Shown: positions 1-5,252 of the stretch, in pieces | Layout: each line of letters opens with the position of its first letter | Numbering within the stretch: the first letter of the stretch is position 1 | Source of the DNA: Acidimicrobiaceae bacterium | GTDB lineage: Bacteria > Actinomycetota > Acidimicrobiia > Acidimicrobiales > Palsa-688 | Reading direction: 5' to 3' | Length of the DNA: 10,972 bases | Assembly: GCA_003156795.1 (NCBI GenBank) | Contig: PMHU01000038.1 | Coordinates: forward strand, 26,913-37,884 | The notes under the pieces: generated by a model | Database searches by the model: none | Told to the model about the DNA's origin: nothing | What the model saw: the letters and a program-made list of their open reading frames with translations, nothing else | Program-made: the position numbers and the translations under genes

Positions 1-639
1 GAGCTCGTCGAACGATTTGGCGTGTCACGGCCCTCACTTCGCGAGGCGCTACGGATCCTGGAGGCGGAGGGCCTCGTGACGGTCGTCCGCGGGGTCCTCG
101 GCGGCGTGGTCGTGCACGAGCCGAGCGAGCGGATGACCGCCCGTACGGCCGCCCTGGTCCTGCAAGCCCGCAACGTCTCTCTGGCCGACGTGTACGACGC
201 CCGTAGCCTCCTCGAGCCCATGGCCGTCCGCGTCGTGTCATCCTCCCGATCCCGTAGGTCTTCGGCCGCGGAGCTCCGAAGGCTCATCGACGAGCAAGAG
301 AGCTCGGTCGCGGATCCCGAGGCCTTCGGACTGGCAAACGCCAAGTTCCACGAACGGCTCGTCGCTCTGGCGGGAAACCAGACCCTCAGCATTTTGGCCG
401 AGATGCTCCACGAAATCGTGTCTCGGGCCGTGACGGCTGTCAGCAAGTCCGACGGGGCGCAGGACACGCTGGCGATTCGCCGTCGCGGCCTGCGCTCCCA
501 ACGGAGGCTGGTCTCCCTGATCGAATCAGGGCAGGCGGCTGCAGCTGAAGATCACTGGCATTCCCACATGGTCGTGGTTGGTCGAGTCATGCTCGGGCAG
601 GAAGCGACATCAGTGATCGACCTGCTCAACCACTACTGA
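1..639 (+). CDS. GntR/FadR-family (FCD) transcriptional regulator, 5' end outside window
   Basis: This is a DNA-binding regulator of the FadR subfamily of GntR proteins, which usually sense small organic acids or acyl-CoAs. The frame is open from base 1. The first visible codons read ELVERFGVSRPSLREAL, the recognition part of a GntR winged helix, followed by the wing (EGLVTVVRG). The GTG at 22 lies inside this helix, so it is not the start; the true start is upstream of the window. 212 residues are visible. An all-helical FCD ligand domain fills roughly residues 60-205. Its metal site looks altered. The usual Asp of the DxxFH motif is Asn113 (His117 is kept), and the His normally found before the LVxxI segment is Gln167, while the last His (His189) is present. 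The next gene starts 15 bases downstream on the same strand, so the two are probably co-transcribed. The family call is firm; the ligand is unknown. Confidence 0.9.
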   Translation, partial: ELVERFGVSRPSLREALRILEAEGLVTVVRGVLGGVVVHEPSERMTARTAALVLQARNVSLADVYDARSLLEPMAVRVVSSSRSRRSSAAELRRLIDEQESSVADPEAFGLANAKFHERLVALAGNQTLSILAEMLHEIVSRAVTAVSKSDGAQDTLAIRRRGLRSQRRLVSLIESGQAAAAEDHWHSHMVVVGRVMLGQEATSVIDLLNHY

Positions 640-643
640 TCTC

Positions 644-649
644 GAGGAG
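644..649 (+). promoter_or_regulatory. Ribosome binding site for the GTG start at 655
   Basis: The purine-rich GAGGAG ends five bases before the GTG at 655. No other start in this frame has a comparable site, so it supports the GTG start. Confidence 0.6.
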
Positions 650-654
650 ACATC

Positions 655-1434
655 GTGCAGCATGTACTTGTAGAGCGAGACGGTGGGCTCGTAAGTCTGA
701 CGTTCAATCGCCCCGAGAAGAAGAACGCCCTCAACGGTCAGACCTGGCTGGAGCTGGATGACGCCCTTAGAAAGGCCGAGGAGGACCCTGGTGTCCGGGC
801 CCTGGTCATAAGCGGAGCGGGCGGAAACTTTTCGTCAGGTGCCGACCTGTCCGGTGGAGGCAACCGGGACGAAGAACAGCGACCCATCCTGGAATCGATG
901 CGGACCATGGGCAACATTCTGATCCGCCTTCATCGCCTGCCGAAGCCCACCCTCGCCAAGGTCGATGGAGTGGCGGTAGGAGTAGGACTAGGAATCGCCC
1001 TTGCGTGTGACCTCGTCGTCGCCAGCGATCGCGCCCGGTTCTGTGAGATCTTCTCGAAGCGCGGACTTGCGCTCGACGGGGGCAACTCATGGGTGCTCCC
1101 TCGTCTCATCGGGCTGCACAAGGCCAAGGAGCTCGCCTACTTCGGCGACATGGTGTCCGCTGACGAAGCGGCGGCGCTCGGACTAGTCAACAAGGTCGTC
1201 GCCGCCGACCGACTGGACGAGGCGGTGGACGAGTGGGCGCAGCGCTTGGCCAACGGCCCGACATTGGCCCTCAGCCTGTCTAAGCGCCTGCTCAACTCCA
1301 GCTACACATCGAGCTTTGACGAATCCATCGAAGACGAGGGCAGATGTCAACACATCCTTTTCACCAGTACGGACATGCGAGAAGCGATGATCGCTTATGC
1401 CGAACGGCGTGAGCCGCGTTTTCAGGGCTTTTAG
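655..1434 (+). CDS. Enoyl-CoA hydratase/isomerase family protein, PaaG-like crotonase
   Basis: A crotonase-fold enzyme acting on acyl-CoA thioesters, 259 residues, close to the usual length. The N-terminal strand (LVSLTFNRPEKKNAL, 12-26) and the first oxyanion-hole segment (NFSSGADLSGG, 58-68) are typical. By alignment to rat enoyl-CoA hydratase from memory, both catalytic glutamates are absent: Glu144 corresponds to Gly113 and Glu164 to Phe133. The segment FSKRGLALDGGNSW (133-146) instead matches the PaaG pattern FSKxGLxPDxGGTW, with Asp141 at the place of the PaaG catalytic aspartate. This suggests a double-bond isomerase rather than a hydratase. The C-terminus (EPRFQGF) also resembles PaaG. 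A GTG start with a good ribosome binding site follows the GntR-type regulator by 15 bases, which suggests that the regulator controls this gene. The superfamily is sure; the exact reaction is not. Confidence 0.9.
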   Translation: MQHVLVERDGGLVSLTFNRPEKKNALNGQTWLELDDALRKAEEDPGVRALVISGAGGNFSSGADLSGGGNRDEEQRPILESMRTMGNILIRLHRLPKPTLAKVDGVAVGVGLGIALACDLVVASDRARFCEIFSKRGLALDGGNSWVLPRLIGLHKAKELAYFGDMVSADEAAALGLVNKVVAADRLDEAVDEWAQRLANGPTLALSLSKRLLNSSYTSSFDESIEDEGRCQHILFTSTDMREAMIAYAERREPRFQGF

Positions 1435-1501
1435 TCCAAAGGAGTCCAGCGTGGGGATGTCTTCCCAGCCGAGTCCGAGTCGCCGCGGCGAAGGTCCCGA
1501 G
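1435..1501. other. Short convergent intergenic region with a weak hairpin and a 12-bp palindrome
   Basis: These 67 bases lie between two converging genes. They contain a short hairpin (TGGGGA at 1452-1457 pairing with TTCCCA at 1462-1467, one G-U pair, loop of four). They also contain a perfect self-complementary 12-mer, TCGCCGCGGCGA, at 1480-1491. No T-tract follows either element, so a classical intrinsic terminator is not established, although a bidirectional terminator would be expected here. Confidence 0.35.
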
Positions 1502-2332
1502 CTACGCCTTCAACTGTCGGGTCTGGGCGCCGCGGGCCCGAGACACTTTGGCCGACCGAGGCGGACCTATGACGATCGGCTCGGACGGGAGCCGGATCCG
1601 TTCCGTCAGTCCGCTTTGCCAGCCGTCCGGTAACGACGCGCTGAGGCCTTCGAGGCAGAACGAAGTCAGGCTGAACACGCCCGGCCGCCTCAGTCCGAAG
1701 TTGTTGCCCAGCGTCTGGCTGATGATGAACGCCGAATTCAACGCGGTAATCATGAAGGCCGCTTCCTCGGGGTCGCAATCGCGGATCTTCCCGGCCCGGG
1801 CGGCTTCGGCGACGAGATCGCGGAACAGCGACGTCACGGGTTCCTGTGATCGGGCCACCAGTTGGGGTTTCACCTCGCCGAGCCTGAGACGGAAGCGGGC
1901 CAGACCACGATCCACGCCCGGGCTGCTGATCTCGGGCATCCGCGCCGCGGCGATGATCGCTCCGGCCAGCCGCTCCAAGGGATCGTCAAGTCCGCTGATG
2001 GCCACCGTGATCAAGCGGGCATAGGTGCCCATGGCCTCCTCGAACACGGCGAGCAGCAGATCGTCCTTGCTCTCGAAGTAGTGATACAGAGTGCGGAGCG
2101 ACTGGCCGGCTTCGTCCGCGACGTCCTGCACGGTGAAACCGTCGCCGTTCGAGCGCTCGAGCAGTGAAGCGGCAGCACGAATGAGATTGCCGCCTCGATC
2201 GATGGATCGCTTGGTGGCGGTTCCGAGCGATCGCCCGACCACTCGCCGTCTCCAGTCGGTCGTTTCTACGTCGATGAGCTCGTCGTCTTTCGGCTCCGGT
2301 GGGATCTGGGGTCGGGGCTGGGTCTCCGTCAT
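1502..2332 (-). CDS. TetR-family transcriptional regulator
   Basis: A ligand-responsive repressor of the TetR family, 276 residues from the chosen ATG at 2332. The frame stays open upstream to 2413, but the extra 27 residues look unlike a TetR N-terminus. The chosen ATG has a GAGGAG twelve bases upstream, which is rather far. A polar, Pro/Glu-rich tail of about 35 residues precedes the DNA-binding domain. The helix-turn-helix covers roughly 66-99 (FTVQDVADEAGQSLRTLYHYF then ESKDDLLLAVF), a textbook TetR signature. The remaining residues form the helical ligand and dimerisation domain, followed by a basic, disordered-looking C-terminus (about 245-276). The gene is convergent with the PaaG-like crotonase and on the same strand as the crotonase at 2551-3450, which lies upstream of it. 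It may regulate itself and one or both neighbouring operons (inference). The ligand is unknown. Confidence 0.9.
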   Translation of the reverse strand: MTETQPRPQIPPEPKDDELIDVETTDWRRRVVGRSLGTATKRSIDRGGNLIRAAASLLERSNGDGFTVQDVADEAGQSLRTLYHYFESKDDLLLAVFEEAMGTYARLITVAISGLDDPLERLAGAIIAAARMPEISSPGVDRGLARFRLRLGEVKPQLVARSQEPVTSLFRDLVAEAARAGKIRDCDPEEAAFMITALNSAFIISQTLGNNFGLRRPGVFSLTSFCLEGLSASLPDGWQSGLTERIRLPSEPIVIGPPRSAKVSRARGAQTRQLKA

Positions 2333-2352
2333 CCTGGTCGACGTCTCCTCGC

Positions 2353-2364
2353 GTTCTCGCGAAC
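2353..2364. promoter_or_regulatory. Possible TetR autoregulatory operator (GTTC-N4-GAAC)
   Basis: A perfect 4+4 inverted repeat, GTTCTCGCGAAC, lies 20 bases upstream of the TetR ATG. On the - strand it falls just downstream of a weak -10-like TACTCT (+ strand bases 2366-2371) and just upstream of the ribosome binding site. This is a good position for autorepression, but a repeat this short can arise by chance. Confidence 0.25.
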
Positions 2365-2419
2365 CAGAGTAACGCGGTCGTGCAAACCCATACGGGGCAA
2401 AGCTGATCTGCAAGTACAG

Positions 2420-2542
2420 TCAGACTGGCGCATGTTGCCATCGAGACTGGTCCGCTACGGGGACCGGCGCCGCCTTGCTCGGATCGATCTCGATCGTCTC
2501 GATGACCCGTTCGAGCGCGGCGGTTGGTCTACGGGCGGACCC
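2420..2542 (-). pseudogene. Possible gene remnant (40 codons, no start) in the crotonase-TetR intergenic region
   Basis: On the - strand an open frame of 40 codons runs from just after a TAG (2543-2545) to a TGA at 2420-2422. It has no ATG, GTG or TTG. Its central part reads TAALERVIETIEIDPSKAAP, and about 23 of 26 central codons end in G or C, as in the real genes nearby. It could be the decayed 3' end of a lost gene, or the former C-terminus of the crotonase just upstream, shifted out of frame. An opposing 40-codon frame on the + strand (ATG at 2432 to TAG at 2554) has poorer codon bias and no clear ribosome binding site. A short palindrome, GATCGA-TC-TCGATC, lies within at 2482-2495. The protein family was not recognised. 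Confidence 0.25.
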
Positions 2543-2550
2543 CTACGTGA

Positions 2551-3450
2551 CTAGTCAGAGGCCTGGTCGGAGGAATCGGACTCTGGGACCTCGAAGTGGG
2601 CGTCGCGCATCTCGAAGGCCCGCTTGGTCCCGTGCTCCGCTCGGGCCTTGACGAAGTTGAACTCGTTATCCTCGAACTGGAGGTTCGTCCCGAAGGCGTG
2701 GAACAGGTAGCTCGAAACCTCTTCGCCTTGGTAGCCCTGCATCTGCTCGACCAGGCGGAAGGCCTCCTTGGCCATCACGATCCCGTCGGCGGGCATACGC
2801 GCCACCTTCCGAGCCCACCAGTCGGCGCGGCGCTCCACCGCGTCGTCGTCGGTGACCTCGGTGAAGATCGACAGATGCTCCAATTCGGAGGCCTCGATCG
2901 TGTCGCCAGTGAGCAGAAGGCGGCGAGCGAGGGTCGGTCCTAGGCGGTAGAAGAACATATGCAGCGATCCGAGGGCGGGGCCGAGGAAGCGGGTCGCCGG
3001 CATTCCGACCCTCGCATTTCGCGCTATGACGGAGATGTCGGCCATGAGGGCGAGCTCGAACCCGCCACCGAGGGCGAACCCTCGAACTTCGGCCACGGTG
3101 ACCTTCGGGTATCCGAGGAAGTTGTGGTAAAAGCTGAACGTCTTGCGATCGATAGACAGGCGACGTCGTTGACTCGGCCGGCGCGGGCGAGCGTCCTCGG
3201 GCTTGCCCTCCGCCTCCTTCCCGTACCAGGCATAGGCGTTCGCCATGTCAGCTCCGGTGCTGAACACGCCCCCCTCGCCTCGGAGCAATACGACCTTGAT
3301 GGCGTCGTCTAGGGCCAGAGCGTCCAAATGCTCGCCGAGCTCTTCGCGCATTGCTGCGTCATAGGAGTTTCGACGCTCCGGGTTGTTTAGCGTGAGTCGG
3401 GCGATGCCCGCTTCCTCATCCCGATCGATCAGCACGCGGGCTTCGGTCAC
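2551..3450 (-). CDS. Enoyl-CoA hydratase/isomerase family protein with basic insertion
   Basis: A crotonase-fold enzyme, 299 residues, about 40 longer than usual. The N-terminal strand (GIARLTLNNPERRNSYD) and oxyanion segment (GGVFSTGADMANAY, 60-73) are clear. Residues about 72-105 form an insertion rich in Arg/Lys (RPRRPSQRRRLSIDRK at 88-103) between the oxyanion strand and the next helix. The GFALGGGFELALMADIS segment keeps the first catalytic glutamate (Glu132, equivalent to rat Glu144). The second is Ala152 (GMPATRFLG), so simple hydratase chemistry is doubtful. Isomerase, hydrolase or dehydratase activity is possible. The C-terminal tail is acidic. The GTG start at 3450 has AGAGG eight bases upstream (- strand). 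The gene is divergent from the six-gene operon and upstream of the TetR gene on the same strand, 218 bases away. The superfamily is sure; the substrate is unknown. Confidence 0.9.
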   Translation of the reverse strand: MTEARVLIDRDEEAGIARLTLNNPERRNSYDAAMREELGEHLDALALDDAIKVVLLRGEGGVFSTGADMANAYAWYGKEAEGKPEDARPRRPSQRRRLSIDRKTFSFYHNFLGYPKVTVAEVRGFALGGGFELALMADISVIARNARVGMPATRFLGPALGSLHMFFYRLGPTLARRLLLTGDTIEASELEHLSIFTEVTDDDAVERRADWWARKVARMPADGIVMAKEAFRLVEQMQGYQGEEVSSYLFHAFGTNLQFEDNEFNFVKARAEHGTKRAFEMRDAHFEVPESDSSDQASD

Positions 3451-3463
3451 AGAGGTGTCCTCT
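3451..3463. promoter_or_regulatory. Inverted repeat AGAGG-TGT-CCTCT covering the ribosome binding site of the crotonase at 3450
   Basis: A perfect 5+3+5 inverted repeat directly abuts the GTG start of the - strand crotonase, and one arm is its AGAGG ribosome binding site. In the - strand mRNA it could fold into a small hairpin hiding the site, or it could be a regulator-binding palindrome in DNA. Function is inferred from position only. Confidence 0.3.
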
Positions 3464-3468
3464 CAGCT

Positions 3469-3497
3469 TTGCGGTGGCGGCCCGGTCAACCTACTCT
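3469..3497 (+). promoter_or_regulatory. Weak candidate promoter for the six-gene operon
   Basis: TTGCGG (3469-3474) is separated by 17 bases from TACTCT (3492-3497), which begins the most AT-rich stretch of this intergenic region. Spacing is ideal but the -10 match is weak (TAnnnT only). On the opposite strand TAGGTT (3488-3493) could serve as a -10 for the divergent crotonase. Transcription from here would give a leader of roughly 165 bases before the ATG at 3670. Confidence 0.2.
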
Positions 3498-3651
3498 TAA
3501 CCTCTACATCTTTTCCACTGACTACTCCGGAGAGGACGGTCTGCCCGAGCATGGACTTTCGATGCGCGATCGCGGAGTCCCTCGGCTGATGACTCGAGAA
3601 GCTGAGGGCGGGAGCGAACCCGGATCGTCGTCGGCGCCGGACTCGAACGGG

Positions 3652-3668
3652 ACCTGGTATGACCGGGT
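3652..3668. promoter_or_regulatory. Tandem ACC-N-GGT palindromes directly before the operon start
   Basis: Two copies of ACCnGGT lie one helical turn (10 bases) apart, ACCTGGT at 3652-3658 and ACCGGGT at 3662-3668. The second extends to GACC-G-GGTC at 3661-3669 and abuts the ATG at 3670. They could be an operator for one of the two regulators in the window. They also replace the expected ribosome binding site, which is absent here. Confidence 0.3.
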
Positions 3669-3669
3669 C

Positions 3670-4473
3670 ATGAAATACGAAACCATCCTGTACGAGGTCG
3701 ACGACCGAATCGCCACGATCACCTTCAACCGGCCCGACCAGCTCAACGCGGTCAACCCCACGATGGTCCAGGAGCTGCGGGCTGCCTACGACGCGGCCGA
3801 AGCCGATGAGAACGTATGGACCATCATCGTTACTGGAGCGGGGCGGGCGTTCTGCGCCGGCGCAGACGTCTCCGATATCCCTGACGATGGACGGGTCATC
3901 TATCCCGAGCCCTACCTTTCGACGATCGCGCAGTGGGAGGCGCCCCAGGAGGCGACCCCTCCCTTCCGCTCGATGACCAAACCGATCGTGACCGCAGTCA
4001 ACGGTCTGTGTTGCGGCGCCGGACTCGATCTGGTCACGACGGGCGACATCTCGATCGCTTCAGATCGGGCCGAGTTCTTCGACCCACACGTGAGCATCGG
4101 CTTGGTATCCGGCAGAGAGGTCGTCCGATTGGCCCGGGTTCTGCCGCTCAACATTGCCATGCGGATTGCGCTGACCGGCCGTCACGAAAGGCTGAGCGCT
4201 CACCGAGCCTTCGAACTCGGCCTGGTATCGGAGGTCGTCGGCCACGATGACCTCCTCGCTCGCGCCACCGAAATCGCGCAGCTCGTCAATCGCAACGCGC
4301 CGCTCGCAGTCCGCGGCACGAGGCTGGCCATTCGCAAGGGACTGGACCTTCCACTGCATGATGCGGAGATCCTCGCCGAAACTTTTCGTGAACGGGTCCT
4401 CCGTACTGACGACGCCAAAGAGGGACCCCGTGCCTTCATGGAAAAGCGCAATCCGAAATGGGAATGTCGATGA
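3670..4473 (+). CDS. Enoyl-CoA hydratase/isomerase family protein, first gene of the six-gene operon
   Basis: A crotonase-fold acyl-CoA enzyme, 267 residues from the ATG at 3670. The domain begins at once (RIATITFNRPDQLNAVN, 13-29). Oxyanion segment AFCAGADVSDI covers 60-70. The two hydratase glutamates are replaced: rat Glu144 corresponds to Asp120 (GAGLDLVTTGDIS), and Glu164 to His140 in FFDPHVSIGLVS (136-147). A related DTHV-type His motif occurs in other crotonases of unsettled chemistry, so the reaction cannot be assigned. No good Shine-Dalgarno sequence precedes 3670. The same frame is open further upstream, with ATGs at 3589 and 3562. The 3589 start has GGAG eleven bases before it and would add a 27-residue, low-complexity, Ser/Gly/Glu-rich N-terminus. 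I chose 3670 because it fits the family length. The stop overlaps the next start by four bases (ATGA), implying translational coupling. Confidence 0.85.
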   Translation: MKYETILYEVDDRIATITFNRPDQLNAVNPTMVQELRAAYDAAEADENVWTIIVTGAGRAFCAGADVSDIPDDGRVIYPEPYLSTIAQWEAPQEATPPFRSMTKPIVTAVNGLCCGAGLDLVTTGDISIASDRAEFFDPHVSIGLVSGREVVRLARVLPLNIAMRIALTGRHERLSAHRAFELGLVSEVVGHDDLLARATEIAQLVNRNAPLAVRGTRLAIRKGLDLPLHDAEILAETFRERVLRTDDAKEGPRAFMEKRNPKWECR

Positions 4474-5252
4474 GTGGGACGTACGCAACGATCCGCTTCG
4501 AGGTCACATCCGACCGCGTCGCCACAATCACGCTCGACCGTCCAGACTCCCTCAACGCATTCGATCGTCAGATGTGCGAGGAGGTTCGCGATGCATGGCG
4601 GACGATCAAGCTGGATCCGGCCGTCAACGCGGTCGTACTGCGCGCCGCGGGGGACAGAGCCTTCAGCGCCGGATTGGACATCAAGAAGGCGTATGGGCAG
4701 CCGAATGACGTGTGGAACCACGAGGACCCCGGCGAACTCCTGAGCCCGAAGTGGCAGAAGGTCTGGAAGCCGGTCGTCTGCGCGGTACAGGGAATATGTA
4801 CGGCGGGCGCGTTCTACTTCGTCAACGAGGCTGATGTCGTCATCTGCTCTCGCGACGCCACTTTCTTCGACTCCCACGTCAGCGCCGGAATGGTCTCGGC
4901 GTTGGAACCCGTCGGACTTATGCGCCGAATCGGGCTAGGCGAGACGCTGCGGATTTCGCTTTTGGGTAATGACGAACGGGTCACGGCCCACACGGCGTTG
5001 AGGATCGGCTTGGTCACCGAAATCACCGAGCGCGACCAGCTGTGGTCTCGCGCCCATGAGATCGCGGCCGGCATCGCGGCCAAGCCGGCTGCTGCCACTC
5101 AGGGGACCGTGCGGGCCATTTGGGAGTCGCTCGACCGGCCCTATCGCGCCGCGATGGAGCAGGGTCTGCTCTACACCCGCCTCGGCAATCCGATCGGCAT
5201 GGCTGAGCTCGCTCAACAGCCGCAGGAGAAGCAGGAGTTCCGGACCCGTTGA
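4470..5252 (+). CDS. Enoyl-CoA hydratase/isomerase family protein, paralogue of the preceding gene
   Basis: A crotonase-fold enzyme, 260 residues. Of three in-frame ATGs (4458, 4464, 4470), the last overlaps the previous stop as ATGA and has GGGAA five bases upstream, so it is preferred. The first segment (RVATITLDRPDSLNAFDRQ, 16-34) and oxyanion loop (RAFSAGLDIKKAYG, 63-76) are clear. The catalytic region is unusual. At the rat Glu144 position is Tyr116 (TAGAFYFVNEADV), and at Glu164 is His136 in FFDSHVSAGMVS (132-143). This matches the FFDxHVSxGxVS motif of the preceding protein, so the two are probably paralogues and may form a mixed oligomer or act in series. The C-terminus is Gln-rich (AQQPQEKQEF). 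The stop overlaps the next ATG by one base. Hydratase function should not be assumed; decarboxylase, hydrolase, retro-aldol lyase and isomerase are alternatives. Confidence 0.87.
   Translation: MSGTYATIRFEVTSDRVATITLDRPDSLNAFDRQMCEEVRDAWRTIKLDPAVNAVVLRAAGDRAFSAGLDIKKAYGQPNDVWNHEDPGELLSPKWQKVWKPVVCAVQGICTAGAFYFVNEADVVICSRDATFFDSHVSAGMVSALEPVGLMRRIGLGETLRISLLGNDERVTAHTALRIGLVTEITERDQLWSRAHEIAAGIAAKPAAATQGTVRAIWESLDRPYRAAMEQGLLYTRLGNPIGMAELAQQPQEKQEFRTR

Noticed and set aside
2333..2413. Longer TetR N-terminus starting at 2413
   Set aside because: The extra residues include aromatic and Cys-free shadow-like sequence with no ribosome binding site, and the region looks like promoter and operator sequence.
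3451..3669. KstR-like or KstR2-like operator in the divergent region
   Set aside because: I looked for the AAC-N2-GTT and CAAG-N2-CTTG cores from memory and found neither, so a cholesterol-regulon assignment is not supported.
4200..4877. - strand open frame (225 codons) across the two operon crotonases
   Set aside because: It crosses two well supported genes and shows no recognisable motif or ribosome binding site.
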